Counted from the first letter of the stretch, positions 35,901 through 47,590 are shown. The stretch: 64,000 nucleotides of DNA from Heliopora coerulea (GCA_030142905.1 JASJOG010000299.1:248001-312000), one strand, 5' to 3'. Program-made: numbers and translations. Notes: generated by a model not told the origin, from the letters alone.

Positions 35901-36340
35901 TGAGGTTGGTTTAGATTGAGCTGTACCGCATTTGTTTTTTAATTTGGCTCCCCGAACAATTCAGTCTGTTGGTGCTTCGATTAAGCGCCGCATTGTTATG
36001 AATGAATAACGGCGCATCTGGGCAGGCGCTTAATCCAGTAAATACTGTAATGAAAATTCTGCAAGGCCAAGACACAGAGGTGTAGTATGTTTTTTTCTAC
36101 GAAGAAGGTGAACATTACTGGAGAGAAGGGGTCTATTTCTTAGAGGAAGACGCTTATTTCTTCAGCTAAGATCCGCGTTTTTCCGGTGAAGGTATGTCAC
36201 TTCATAGAGGAAAGCTGCGTTTACAAATAGGAGATGAACATTTAAATGTCAAAGTGACAGTGTCATATTACCAACCCGCGGATCCATTTCCTCACAGAAG
36301 CTAGCAGAAACTACATGTTTACGCGGAGAAATGGGTCCAA
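35901..36340. other. no gene seen; left flank of BEL/Pao element
   Basis: No exon or repeat recognised. The flank just before the LTR is 'gggtccaa'. Confidence 0.35.
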
Positions 36341-36439
36341 AGTTTGGAAAACGGTGTACACTTCACTCTCAAAGCGAAACCAAAACCAAACCGCTTTTTG
36401 TATATTTTGTACTTTATTAATAACAACTCTCCCCTCTAA

Positions 36440-37472
36440 AGCCTAGTTTCCATATAGTTGTAATTGTTGTAATTCCATCGGCGATAATCGGCGATGAGCC
36501 CTTACAACAATTACAACTATATGGAAACGCGTGTTGTAATTGTTGTAATCCAATCGGCGATGAATCGGCGACTGTTGTAGAAGTTGAATCGAGTTCAACG
36601 TCTACAACAATTACAACAGTCGCCGATGGGGTCAAATCTAATGGAAACGCTTTCTACAAAAGTCGCCGACAGTCGCAGTTGAAAAGACGGCACGTAACAT
36701 GAGTAGCCAATCATAGCAAATCTTTTGTTGCCATAGTAAAGTATCGCAATCACGAGACTCGCGTGGATTGATTCCATTTCCAAAGAGAAACCTTAAACTT
36801 GAATTTCGTGCAGAAGAAGGCTGACAAAAGACGATCTAAACGACTCGAGATAAAAATGGGCGACTCAAACATCAGTGACGAAGAATTCATGGGCATTGTT
36901 AGAAACTATCCTGCTGTATATAAGCAGTCTTCAGTTGACTTCCGCAACAAAAACAAGAAGGCCAATTCTTGGCGAGCCAGTACTGAGTCTTCAAAAATGG
37001 ATGTTTCGAAAGCCATGGCAAGATATAATAGTATCCGCACCCAGTTTTCAAGGTAATTGCTCTAAATGTTTGGAAGATCCCTCTCACCCATCTTTTATGT
37101 TTTCTCTTTGAATTACGGCGAATTCTTGCCATGGCTAAAAGTAACACGCGTTGAGCATGTAGAAGCACCCTTTTGTTTGGCCGTGCCATCCTTCTCGCAG
37201 TGCTTTTCCCTCACGATTGCTTACAATCTTCAGTTTATTATAGAAATGGACTTACTACAGAAATGCCTTTCCAGATCCCATGTAAACTGTACATCCGCAT
37301 GCGCAGTTTCGACAGAAGTCGGCGATTGTTCGACCTAGAAGTCCTGTGAACTAGCGGGAAATCGGCGACGAATTACAACAATTACAACTATATGGAAACT
37401 AAAATGTTGTAATTCCGTCGCCGATTATCGCCGATGGAATTATAACAATTACAACTATATGGAAACTAGGCT
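36440..37472 (+). mobile_element. PIF/Harbinger-type element with MADF exon, TAA target duplication
   Basis: It begins 'agcctagtttccatatagtt' and ends with its reverse complement; inverted repeats (36440-36494 and 37418-37472) are about 55 bp with one to two mismatches. It is flanked by TAA at 36437-36439 and 37473-37475. The uninterrupted LTR at 43012 shows the empty site 'ctctaaaactcac' with one TAA, proving the insertion. Additional internal copies of 'ttgtaattgttgtaat' form subterminal palindromes. No DDE transposase is present, so it must rely on another copy. Confidence 0.9.
36856..37052 (+). CDS. MADF-domain first exon inside Harbinger element
   Basis: An ATG at 36856 (the frame also runs upstream to an AAC-rich leader at 36799) encodes MGDSNISDEEFMGIVRNYPA, then VYKQSSVDFRNKNKKANSW and a KMDVSKAMARYNSIRTQFSR segment. 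The hydrophobic-Trp pattern E-F-x-x-I-V-x-x-Y-P-x-[VL]-Y and the late K-x-R-Y/F pattern are those of the MADF domain, the DNA-binding partner protein of PIF/Harbinger elements. The exon ends at donor GTAATT (37053). Only the first part of the domain is present, and no further exon was found before the right repeat. Confidence 0.65.
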
Positions 37473-37633
37473 TAAAACTCACTCACACACTTCCTGGTTT
37501 TAGACCGCTCCCAATCTGTATTCCCTGTTCACGTGCTCCGCACGCCAGTACCTTCCCAGTAGATTTCATTACCTGTTCACGTGTTACGCGTTGACTTAGT
37601 GGGTTTACAACTCAACAAGGTCAATTTCCGACA

Positions 37634-37647
37634 CACTCCCCCCATAT
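37634..37647 (-). other. polypurine tract next to 3' LTR
   Basis: On the minus strand 'tatggggggagtg' lies directly before the LTR. This is the usual plus-strand primer site of LTR elements. Confidence 0.7.
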
Positions 37648-37771
37648 GCTTTAGAAAAGCATATGTACAATAGGAAATTGCTTCTCAAATTAACTAAGCT
37701 ATAAGTTCAGCACAGTTCTGAATGTTACTAAACACATGTACATTATACAGCTTTGTTCCAACTTTCCTGAC

Positions 37772-39436
37772 TTATTGTTCCTCCTCGCTTCTAACGATCC
37801 TTTGAATCTTTTCCCTTGCTTGCACTGCCGCCTTCCTTTTTGGTCGGAACTCAGGTGTGCTTGCATGCAACCTTGGATCGGCTGGTTTAGGTGGGGTCAC
37901 ATCATAGGCGAGTTCTAGAGGGTATAAATGCTGGATGGGCCTCTCCAGATAGCTCTGACCCGCTCTCAGTCGTACCGCACGGATGATTCCATCTCGACCA
38001 GGATAAAGTTTTTGAACAATACCCAAGGGCCATTTTGCTCGACTCTTGTCGTCGGACTTGATGATGACAACGTCTCCAATTTTTAAGGTTGTAGATTTGC
38101 CTCTATGTTTCAGGTTGTGTCGTTCCCTGAGCACCGTCAAATATTCCGTAGACTATCTTTTCCATAAACTCTCTACACTTTTGAAGGTGTCTGGCTCTCT
38201 TCCTCAGCTGGCAGTCATCAATGCTGTCGGGATCTCTTTCAGGTAGGATGTTGCTTCGCGGAAACATCGTGGAGTTTGGAGTCAGCAACGGATATTGGAC
38301 GTCATCCTCCACGTAACTTAGTGGTCTGTCATTCAAACTCACTTCTACATCCATCAGTACTTCCTCCAATTCTTCCCATGTAAGGAATCCATTTCCAATC
38401 GTTTTCCGCAATGCATTCTTCATTAGGCCAACTATTCGTTCAAACTGCCCCCATCCCCCCCACCAGGGGGCCGGCTTAGGTTAAATTGCCACACTATCTG
38501 ATGTTGACTGAGAAGATGATGTAGTTTCTCGCTTTCTTTCACGGTTTTCAGCCATGTTGCCGTTCCAACGAAGGTAGTGCCGTTGTCGGAATAAACTTTC
38601 TTTGGTCTACCTTTTCTGGCGATGAACTTCTTTAAACTGAGTATGAATTTTTCGCTTTCCAAGGAATTTAGAAGATCCAGATAGACTGCACGACATAAAG
38701 AACAAGCATAAACAGCCACGTACGATTTGCCTTCAGCTTTACCACGTTTCCGATATTTTATGGGGCCTGCAAAGTCCACACCCACAACTTGAAACGGGTG
38801 TGTCCCCTGTGTGCGATCCAACGGCAGTACTCCTGGCGACGGCGTTGCTGCAGCAACTGCTTGAAACTTCTTGCATCCGGGACACTTACTAACTACTTGT
38901 TTAGTTAGTCTTTGAAGACTTGGAACCCAGTGATTCTGTCGGACTCTTGCCATAGTAGCCTGTACTCCCCCATGTAAGGTGCGTACATGTTCACGTTCCA
39001 CCAGTTTGCATGTGTACAGATGATGATCTTGGAGGAAAACAGGGTAAGATCCTTGCAATCTCCCTCTATATTTAAGAACACCTTCTTCGTTACGTTGCAG
39101 ATTAAGCTGAAGTCGATCTTCCTCCTTTGTTCCACTTTGTTGAGCAACTTTGATCCATGCCTTCACCTGAATCAAAACCTCTTCTGTTGTGAGAGGACCA
39201 CGAACCTTGGCACCTGGGTGTCGTGCGTTGTAAATGAACCGTGAGATCCACGCTTGAACTTGGACCGTTTTTGATAGACAGTACTTATCCTGAAGCGGAT
39301 AGAATAGATTAGATCCAGTGTGTACAGGCATGAACACTTCTTTAACTAGTTTCGCTACGGCTTGACTTTCTTCTGATGCTTTTGTCACGATATTTTTGGG
39401 CCACTGTTCGCGATGGACCGTGGACCATCCCACCAC
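37772..39436 (-). pseudogene. BEL/Pao integrase with C-terminal tail
   Basis: Reads from 39436 downwards. The zinc-binding module is REHVRTLHGGVQATMARVRQ ... CPGCKK (H-H-C-C, at about 39000-38880). The catalytic core has VGVDFAGP (first Asp) and VYSDNGTTFVG (second Asp). The frame shifts near 38450, before the third acidic residue, and resumes at 38423-38103 with a conserved NDRPLSYVEDD segment. A further frame change near 38140 leads into a DUF5641-like tail (VGDVVIIKSDD-like: KIGDVVIIKSDDKS and WPLGIVQKLYPGRDG), ending at 37772. It would act in the nucleus on element DNA, but the frame breaks separate the domains. Confidence 0.85.
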
Positions 39437-41495
39437 AACTCTCGATTCTCCACCGGCCCTCCTCTGCTCGCAAGGTCAGCTGGGTTCATCTCTGAAGGGA
39501 TGTGCCTCCAAGTAATCTCGGGATGATCATTAATCTTTTGCACCTTGTTCGCAACGAACTGCTTGCAACTGCCTCCTCCATTTATCCAATGTAACGCCAC
39601 TGAGCTGTCTATCCATCCATACAAACCAGTAATCGGGAACCTATTCAATGAGTCGCAAACATTTAAAAGTAGATTCATGGCCATGTGCGCTGACACCAGC
39701 TCTAGTCGTGGGATTGTTAGTCCACGCTTTGGTAATCTGGCCCGTGCCGCTACCAAACTTTGGGTGACATCTTCGTCTTGAACAACCACAGCAAATACCG
39801 CAGCGCCTACACCACTGAAACTGGCATCTCCGAAATATTGCAACTTGATTTCTCGGATGGGCTTTCTCTCTCTTGTTAGTGATCTAGGAACGATGACCTT
39901 CGAAGGTAGGTTGTCTTCCCAGGTCTTCAATTCGCGCTGTAGATTGGAGGTTAACTCTTCGTCCCAAGAAAGCTTCTCTTCACATATCCGTCGGTACAAC
40001 TGCTTTCCTTGTAACGTCAAAGGTGAGGCAAATCCAAGTGGATCATATATGGTGACTAATTTTCGAAGCAATCCTCTCTTCGTTTTCTCAGTTTTCTCAT
40101 CCGGAAATGAGACACTAAGTTCGTCGCGTGTTTTGTTCCACCCCAGTCCAAGAATGCTTGACTCTTCTCCTTTCGGCTGACCAAGTTGTTTCTTTGCGTA
40201 CGTTTCTTCTCCTTCCGATGGGATGCGAGCAGGTTCTTCCAGAACTGTAGCGTTGGAGTGCCATTTGTGTAGGGTGAAACTTGCGTCTTCAAAAATTTCT
40301 GCTGATTGTTCCTTTAGCTCCTTAGCCTCCTCCACCGTTGCTCCACCGCTTACCAGGTCATAACATACAAGGACTGTCGGATATCAGCCACGATCTTTGG
40401 CTTTCGGGTTTCCCAGCTGGTGAGATGGGCTTCAAGCACTCCTCCCAAGAGAAAAGGTAATGACACAAGTCCGAATAAGGCTCGGGGAAATCTTAGGGTT
40501 TCGACCTGAGACTCCCCCTTTCCCTTCCAATGGAATCGTAGGGCATCTCGATCTTGCTTCCTTATGTGGACTTGAAGGAATGCCTTTTTCAAATCACCAT
40601 GAACTGCTACGGGATGGGCACGAGCTCTCACTAATACGTTCCACAGCTTGTTTTGGGTGGGGGGTCCAGTGTTCAAACAGTCATTTAGCAATGGTGTTTC
40701 TGGGCTAGCTTTCGCACTCGCATCGTACACTATCCGGATCTTCGTTGTCTCAGCATCTTCACGCACCACGGGTTTATGAGGAATATAATATTCAACACTT
40801 TGAGCTTCTCCATCGGCTGCTTCGACCACTCCTTCTTCTTTCTGTTCTTCGATAATCTTTCCATACTCTTCTTCAATTTCCTGGCGCTTTAACTTACGTT
40901 GTAGATTTTCAAGTCTTCGAAGACTTCCCTGCTTGTTTGTCGGAATTAGTGGGTGTCCTCCTTTCCAGGGTAGGCCTGTTTCGTACCACCCAGATGGATC
41001 ACGATACAACTGTTCCTTGAACTCGGAGTACACTTCACTCTGGTCGTGTTGTGGTTTATCCGCCAGCCCTAGCACGTCTAGTCTGCATAACTGTTCGTAA
41101 TCCACTTGACCGGTCTGGGTCAACAGCATGGTAGCAGTGTCCACCACTTCTCCAGGGGAGAGTATTATCCACCTCAACTTTGTTTCCTCTACCACGGGCT
41201 CTCCTTGCTTTCCGATTCTGGGTCGCGAGTTAGTTTTGATCTTGGCATATACACCTGCTCCAATGATAGCATGAATAGGCGGTTCTGATTTGGTGTCTGT
41301 GTCATCCATCTTCACTCCAGACAAGTGTGAGTATGTTCCAATGAGCCGCTGGTATTTAGGATTTTCTACTTCTAGAAGTGTTGCCTTTTCCACTTTTACA
41401 AAATCTACTTCTAACTCGTAGTCACTTGACGTTGATGCGATGGTTGTCTTGCAGGTTTCCATTCTTGATGTTGAAGTAGCCATCAACATTTCCAC
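39385..41495 (-). pseudogene. BEL/Pao reverse transcriptase and RNase H region
   Basis: From 41495 on the minus strand: a protease-to-RT linker, then EYYIPHKPVVRED, RIVYDASAKAS, HGDLKKAFLQVHI (first catalytic Asp) and FGLVSLPFLLGG. At about 40358 one base is missing exactly within the YVDD catalytic box, so the frame reads YVMTW then stop. The other frame carries on to 39385 with SGGATVEEAKEL, the Peptidase_A17-like LVTIYDPLGFASPLTL, and an RNase H-like part (YFGDASFSGVGAAVF, PRLELVSAHMA, WIDSSVALHWI, WRHIPSEMNPADLASRG). The break at the catalytic box alone would abolish activity. Confidence 0.9.
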
Positions 41496-41664
41496 TTTCT
41501 GGTACTTGACGTTATGTCGTTTAATCTTTAATTCATCTACCAGTTTAGCCGATGCGTAACAACTTTAGGCGCCGGTGTCTACCAGTGGTCGACATTTCAC
41601 TCCATTTACTTTGATAACCACAACCGGATGAATAACTCCTTTTCCACCTCTGGATGACATTAAC
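41496..41664 (-). pseudogene. BEL/Pao aspartic protease (DUF1758-like)
   Basis: The minus strand reads VVVIKVNGVKCRPLVDTGA followed at once by a TAA stop (near 41565). DTGA is the protease active-site motif. The frame continues after the stop as SCYASAKLVDELKIKRH into the linker. It is a nonsense lesion one codon after the active site. Confidence 0.75.
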
Positions 41665-42926
41665 CTACCTTTCTTCAATTCTTTCTCGTCGCAAATAGAT
41701 GTATGGTGACGTTTTGAGCATATTTTGGCACGACGATTCACTCAGGCAATTTGCGGCCCGATGTTGCCCACCTGCCCAGTTGAAACAAAGCTTCTTATCT
41801 GACAGTATCTTCTTCCGTGCGTTGGTCGTCGTAACTTTCTCACAGTCACTCGCCTTGTGTGTCGTTTGGTTGCAATAAATGCAGGGTCGCGGTTTGACAT
41901 CTTGCAGGCCTGTCGAAAGGCCCCTGTTTCGAGGATCTTTCCTGGGGTCTCTCTTCCGGTCGATTGTTTTTTCCGGGGGATTTCTCCGGGTCCACGAACG
42001 AAGTGCTTCACAGAGTTGTAGAAAGGACCAGTCTTGCCAATTTTCGTCATTTTGCACTAAATCTCCTTGAATGCCAGAAAGCTTGTCGATCGTCAAGGCG
42101 CATTCCCATTCACCTCACTCAGCTTCCCCATGCTTTCAAGTGATTGCACATCATAAATCAAACGTTCATAAAACTTATTCATTTCAACTGCGTTCGCACC
42201 GTCTATGTTTGGCAAGTTGACTATATCCTTGAAGTATGCTTTCACGACTTCACTCTCCTTCCCATAGCGATCTTGTAGGATGGTTTTAGCTTTGGTATAA
42301 CCTTCTGGAGTGAAAGGCAATCCATCAATGCCCTTCCGTACACGCGGCTCAACGAATTCCTTCAGGTAAGAAAATTTCGTAATTTCTGCCATACCTGACT
42401 TATCTATTTCCACGGTGAACTGCTCCCAAAAGTGTCTCCAGTCGAGATGACTTCCATTAAATTTGGTGATAGTGAGCTTCGGTAGCTTGGCGACGTTACT
42501 CCTTTGAGAACTAGTTGATTGTTTCTCCTCTAGTTCCTTGTACCGTTGCTTTTTCTCGAGCAACTCCTCGAATTGTGACTGTTGTTTTCTGGATGTTTCG
42601 ATTTCAGCTCGCTCGGTCTTGGAAAGCCATCATGAAAGGGCGTTGATGTCCTCGTCTCCTTCGGCTATTATGTTTTCTCTCTCGATCGACCAGTTCACAA
42701 TTTCGTCGAGGTCACCACCTGCGGCTATACTTTTCTCTTCTTCTGTACGCTTCGCTTCTGTTGCTGCTATGCTCAGTTTGTACAATGTTTCTTTCTGTTG
42801 TTCAATCCGACTTTTAATCCCACTAGCGATAATATCTTTGGTTCTGTCTCGCGATATTTGTAGTTGAATCAGTTTGGTTTCGAGCTCACTTTTCGCCGCA
42901 GTCGTAGTCGAAGTCGCATCGGTCAT
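41665..42926 (-). pseudogene. BEL/Pao gag with zinc knuckles
   Basis: The start ATG at 42926 (MTDATSTTTAAKSELE) opens a coiled-coil, Glu/Lys-rich N-terminal part. A TGA at 42630-42632 interrupts the frame, which continues unchanged into the DUF1759-like core (KLPKLTITKFNGSHLDWRHF, YLKEFVEP, AKTILQDRYGKESEV). A frame change near 42095 follows. The nucleic-acid-binding end has CIYCNQTTHKASDC, a CCHC knuckle, and a second, weaker CFNWAGGQHRAANC in which one Cys is replaced. It would form cytoplasmic particles if intact. Confidence 0.85.
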
Positions 42927-42993
42927 CTTGCCGACGTTAGCTGAATTTGCTTGCAGGTCTTTTTCTCTTGTTCGAGCTTGCTCACTGTTAGTA

Positions 42994-43010
42994 TCCTGCC
43001 GGGGTCGCCA
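42994..43010 (-). other. primer-binding site of BEL/Pao element
   Basis: Plus-strand 'tcctgccggggtcgcca' ends one base before the 5' LTR. On the minus strand it reads tggcgacccc..., complementary to a tRNA 3' end finishing in CCA. tRNA species not assigned. Confidence 0.75.
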
Positions 43011-43011
43011 C

Positions 43012-43268
43012 TGTTTGGAAAACGGTGTACACTTCACTCTCAAAGCGAAACCAAAACCAAACCGCTTTTTGTATATTTTGTACTTTATTAATAACAACTC
43101 TCCCTCTAAAACTCACTCACACACTCCCTGTTTTTAGACCGCTCCCAATCCGTATTCCTTGTTCATGTGTTCCGCACGCCAGTACCTTCCCAGTAGATTT
43201 CATTACCTGTTCATGTGTTACTCGTGTGACTTAGTGGGTTTACAACTCAACAAGGTCAATTTCCGACA
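43012..43268 (-). repeat. 5' LTR of BEL/Pao element
   Basis: Intact 257-bp LTR from 'tgtttggaaaacggtg' to 'caatttccgaca' on the plus strand, with TG...CA ends. It gives the uninterrupted counterpart of 36341-37633. Confidence 0.9.
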
Positions 43269-44190
43269 AAAGTCTGCATCCACAGTTCTGCGAAGTTAGG
43301 ACGCAAAATTGAACCCAAGCGAGCAAGTGGATTGGATAAGTCCTGGTAGCAGTACCTTTTTTGGCACCTGCTCAAAAACAACTCAATATCCTAATTTATG
43401 ACTGGAGCAAGCGTCTTTTACCAGCAGGCGCATCTACACATGACGCTCACGACGCGGACTTGATTCGAATAAAAACGTGCACTTTTCTCTGCGTTTTGGC
43501 TTCTCGTCTACACGCTGACGGCGTTTTCAGTAGTAAAATCGGAGTCTTTCGAAAACGTTCTGATCTCCAAAGTAGAGCAATTCGAAATCGGCGGTTTATC
43601 GTTTATGTGCGGACTGCGAAAAGGTGAGACTTTAGAAAACGACTTCACAGCGTGCGTGGAGCTATCCTCCTACGCATGCTCAGTAGACAGGAAGTCGCGT
43701 TTTCCAATCGTTGCTGCATTTACGTGTGGAGGGGATGACAAATGAAAACAGTTTAAAAACGTTCGTGTTGAAGGAAAAGTTTGTAAACGTTTTCATGTGA
43801 AAACGTATTAGTGTGGACGGCGACATACTGTGATTAATTAATCTGTGGTGACAACTCGTAGAATTGTTCTAATCCTGTTACTCTTCTGAATGGTCTCTCT
43901 TCAATTCGTTGCGTAGGTAGGGGCGTGAAAAACAGATCACGTTTCTGTATGCCTTCCTCCTTTGTTCAATTAAATTTTGATACTCGCGGTGCACGCGTAC
44001 ATTGTAGAATGGCCATAACCTTCGTCCTAACGCTAATCCTAATCTGTATATAGTAAAAATATGCTGAAGTAAAAAGCAACTAAGAAGAGAGGAAAAAAAG
44101 CAACTGATGGAAAGACTTCAAAAATTTTGCCTATTTATTTTCCGGGTGGAAAGTGCAATCGCGATATAAAGATCAGAGCCCAGCTCAGAA
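43269..44190. other. no gene seen
   Basis: 43490-43830 has repeated 'gtctacac'/'gtgtggacgg' and 'aaaacgtt' words typical of MITE remnants, but I cannot define ends. Confidence 0.35.
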
Positions 44191-44328
44191 TTCTTAAATG
44201 TATCGCCATAGTAAGAGGCAAGTTGAAAAGTTTTAAACATGTTTTAAAACTTTTAAAAACTTTTTACTTCAGTAAACATATTTTAAAACTTTTCGACTTG
44301 CCTCTTACTATGGCATTACATTTAAGAA
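44191..44328. repeat. 138-bp hairpin
   Basis: Arms of about 52 bp: 44191-44243 ('ttcttaaatgtatcgccata...') and 44277-44328, reverse complement with about four mismatches. The AT-rich loop is 'tttaaaacttttaaaaac'-like. The outermost bases pair as ttcttaaatgta / tacatttaagaa. Confidence 0.85.
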
Positions 44329-44574
44329 ATCAAAAATTGTTGCCTGCTGTATTTGATCCCAATGCATTCCCCCATCGACCCCATGATTTGCAAATGAGCC
44401 AACCACTGGACCAGGATCATGTCTCCTTTTCTAGCTAGGTCACGGATATATAATATTAAGCAGGGAACGAAAACAAATTAGCCATCTGGGGTGTGACAGT
44501 AGAGAGGAAATATTTCGTTGAGGACATACAAGGAAAAACAAATTGGCGTGTATTTCCTCTCGTGGTGACACTAA

Positions 44575-45443
44575 AGCCTGCCGCACACTAGAGCTATCAA
44601 CTGAGCTGAGCGTCACTCGTGACAGTTGGCGTAAGCAAGTTCCTCCAGTGTGCGGTGGCTTTTTTAGCGATTTCCCCCACGCGTGCCATCGGCGCTGAAT
44701 ATTCAACATGTTGAAAAATTTTTTGCACGAATGAACAGTTCCTCCAAGTGTGCGCGCGTGAAAAGCTATCACCTTAGCAAACGATAGCAATAGGCATGCG
44801 CATTCAGTCCATATCGACTGTTGAAAATGGCTGCCGTTTGTGAACAGTGTGATTCATCGTCCGATGAAGAAACTTTGTTCCTACTTCTTTTATTGCGGCG
44901 AAGGCGAAGGCGTTTAAGAGCGGCTCACAGGACTGTGTGGACAAAGCGGTGGATTTCTCGTAAATTTCGAGTAAATACAAGCTGTATCTTTACGAGATTA
45001 CTACATATGAATATATGATAACTACCCCGCTTACCTGTTTTCCCAACTTTCTCAGCGATCTCTTAAATACCACTCTCGCGCAAGTCTGTTTTCTAAAGTC
45101 CGGACTTCTAACGTCGTAAAGGCAAGGATAATCCGGCCACATATCAGCGATTTGGTCTTCCAACATATATCAGAAACCACTTTTCGTGCGCCATTTTGAT
45201 CCGTAAAAACTGCTTCACGCATGCCTATTGCTATCGTTTGCTAAGGTGATAGCTTTTCACGCGCACACACTTGGAGGAACTGTTCATTCGTGCAAAAAGT
45301 TTTTCAACATGTTGAATATTCGGCGCCGATGGCACGTGTGGCGGAAATCGCTAAAAACGCCACCGCACACTGGAGGAACTTGCTTACGCCAACTGTCACG
45401 AGTGACGCTCAGCTCAGCTGATAGCTCTAGTGTGCGGCGGGCT
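44575..45443 (+). mobile_element. PIF/Harbinger derivative with 227-bp inverted repeats, TAA duplication
   Basis: Ends 'agcctgccgcacactagagc' and its complement 'gctctagtgtgcggcgggct'. Arms 44575-44801 and 45217-45443 match at roughly 93-95 percent. TAA flanks both sides (44572-44574 and 45444-45446), the PIF/Harbinger signature. The arms carry matching open stretches on opposite strands, a palindrome effect. The middle retains a transposase N-terminal fragment. Confidence 0.9.
44827..45018 (+). pseudogene. N-terminal fragment of Harbinger transposase
   Basis: ATG at 44827 encodes MAAVCEQCDSSSDEETLFLL, an Arg-run (LRRRRRRLRAAHRTVW) and TKRWISRKF before TGA. Harbinger transposases commonly start with a hydrophobic and Arg-rich leader followed by a W-x-R/K-x-W motif. 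Nothing of the DDE domain remains, so this is what an internal deletion left behind. Confidence 0.5.
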
Positions 45444-45446
45444 TAA

Positions 45447-47590
45447 AGTAGAGAATAAAGTGGCATCACGCCATTGGTCAACTTTGCTGGATAAGTCATA
45501 TAAATCCGGGAATCAAATTAGGAGGTCAGACGTCTAAGGTTGCATATGGTAAAGGTGTTGCTTGTAATAGTATGTTCATTGGAAATCAAGGAATATCACT
45601 CAGACGATTGCTGTAGACTTTATTCGCCTTCAGGTAAGAAAATCAACGATATATACCTTCCAGTAAGCGATAACCTCAAACATAATCTATCAAACGCAAA
45701 GCCAAGAACTTACGAAAGATATGTGAACTCAAGTCTGCTTCACTCAGAGTGACATAACGACTGGGTTACGCGAAACAAAAAGAAACTCGATCTCTGTCGA
45801 ATTGGCGAGCGAGTCAACAAAGTGACTTAATGACAAGGAAATCACGAAATAAGGGAAAAACCATTTTTTTGTATTTCTTTCATTATGTTAATGTCCTCAT
45901 GTCGTTATGTCGCTAGTGCAAACTAGGCCTCAAAGTGGCTTAACTAAAGCGTGGCTACACAGAGCGTGGATAACGTCGTCTCGAAGCTCTGCGACTGTAC
46001 CGTCTGGAGGAACGACCTGCTACAGAGAACGTCGTCATTGGTCATTACACAAACGATGGACTACAAGTACGAGCGATAAATTTACACGATCGTTGCCAGG
46101 TTGTTGAACACCTTGTTTTTCGTAAATAGATTACGTGGTTTGCGTTTTGGGACGTTAAGGTCATCTCATCTCGATGCTGAATTTAAAATACATTCGGTCA
46201 AGTTCTTGTAATATTCAAAGACATTCTAATACGATATGAATGAGCTACAGTTATGTGAATACGAGTGGCAAGCACAGAACATGAAATAAAGCTATTTAAC
46301 ATGGCGTATAACAATTATAATAGGACTAGGGTTTCTTCTCGTCGGGCAACATCATAGTGGATAAAATTATAATATACAATGAATATGAAGCTAGTCTGAT
46401 GCGGATAAAGTCAGTGTAAGAGACTTTCTTGTCATGTTTGAATGTGTGGCAGTCAACACTAACCAGGGAGTGAGAATTATGTATTTTATTGATTTACTCG
46501 ACGCTTTGCGAGCATTCTAACGCTTTGATCTTAAACTTGGGAAGGTCAAGTTGGATTTCACCTTTAAGAACTGTAGCAAGCGTCCCGTCTTTTCATGGAT
46601 TTTGTGGTTCAAAGTTACTAATCGACGATGGCTGATTTCGAGTGGGTACGGCCAGTGTCCAAATAAATTCCTTCAAGAAGAAATATTCGCGAACATATCG
46701 CTTGTTATCTATCGCCAAAGTCGACTGTCGCCAGTTCAAGCTTGGCAAGTCTTGCATGCGTCTTCAATTGACTTAATCCATCTCAAACTAGCTTTATATT
46801 CATTGTATATGTAGTTTTACCCGCTCTGATGTTGTTTCGCGATGCGATGAAGCGTTTTAAACTTATAGTCATATTAAGATTATTTATTAAATTACATATT
46901 AATTAAATGGTCAGTTTCGTGTTTTGTGCTGGGGTACTTATACACATATATCATATTACGATTGCGATTATCGTCTGGTTGATCCCTACCAGTGACTGAG
47001 TAATAGAACAGACCCTGGTTAAATGACTGAGATTTGATTCTTGATTCCTCTCTAAATTATATAATTTTAAGACAGTATCACTTGTCAGAGACGATTTCTA
47101 CTTGGTGTGCAATCCCACTGACTAGTAAGACAGCCTTAATGCGGCTAGGCAGCCATTCAGTACTGTAGGGTATATGGTAACATACCAAATTTGCTTCGTA
47201 TCCACGTCTTTAGCACAGGAGGAACAAAGAAAGGGGAGGGATACTGTTTTATCGTTTATCGCATGTTCTACACGGAAAAGAAGTTAAGAGCATGGTGTTT
47301 GAGCAAATCATGGTCATTTCGCTGATTTCGGTACATTTAATTCACTGTTATCATAGCTTTGTGTTCAGGCGTGTTATTCGCATAAATATGAGAGATTGTC
47401 TGTCCCCTTACTTCTCGTAAGTGTAAATACTTCATCGTAAAGCGACTTACTTCATCGTAATGCGTAAACGATGTCATTTTATATCGCAGTATGCATTAAC
47501 AGACACATGTTTTAAGTTTGACTATCCTTTGCCGTTTTCCAACAACATGCATCTCACCTAACACAGCCACAAAACACAATTTTTTCACCT
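45447..47590. other. mostly non-coding
   Basis: A good donor (CAG|GTAAGA at about 45633) follows a short open stretch at 45540, but no partner exon is evident. A few GC-rich words near 45950-46050 suggest a degraded element. No gene supported. Confidence 0.35.

Larger units (their letters stand above)
36341..37633 (-). repeat. 3' LTR of BEL/Pao element, split by a Harbinger insertion
   Basis: The LTR parts 36341-36439 and 37476-37633 match 43012-43268. The intervening 1033 bp is a Harbinger-type element. The outer dinucleotide has changed from tg to ag on the plus strand. Confidence 0.9.
36341..43268 (-). mobile_element. BEL/Pao LTR retrotransposon, complete but disabled
   Basis: Two LTRs of about 257 bp face the same way (36341-37633, interrupted, and 43012-43268). 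Between them, on the minus strand, are gag, protease, reverse transcriptase, RNase H and integrase in the BEL/Pao order with DUF1759, DUF1758, Peptidase_A17-like and DUF5641-like parts. A primer-binding site and a polypurine tract sit at the expected places. The LTRs differ by about nine substitutions and two indels by eye (3-4 percent), giving a moderate age. Convincing 5-bp target duplications were not seen. At least seven stops or frame changes disable it. Confidence 0.9.

Noticed and set aside
36341..43268. An animal retrovirus copy
   Set aside because: The domain order and DUF1759/DUF1758/Peptidase_A17-type parts are those of BEL/Pao elements; no envelope gene is present.
44440..45446. 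Matching open stretches beginning MLSFAKVIAFHA on both strands
   Set aside because: They lie in the 227-bp inverted repeats of the Harbinger derivative and are palindrome effects.
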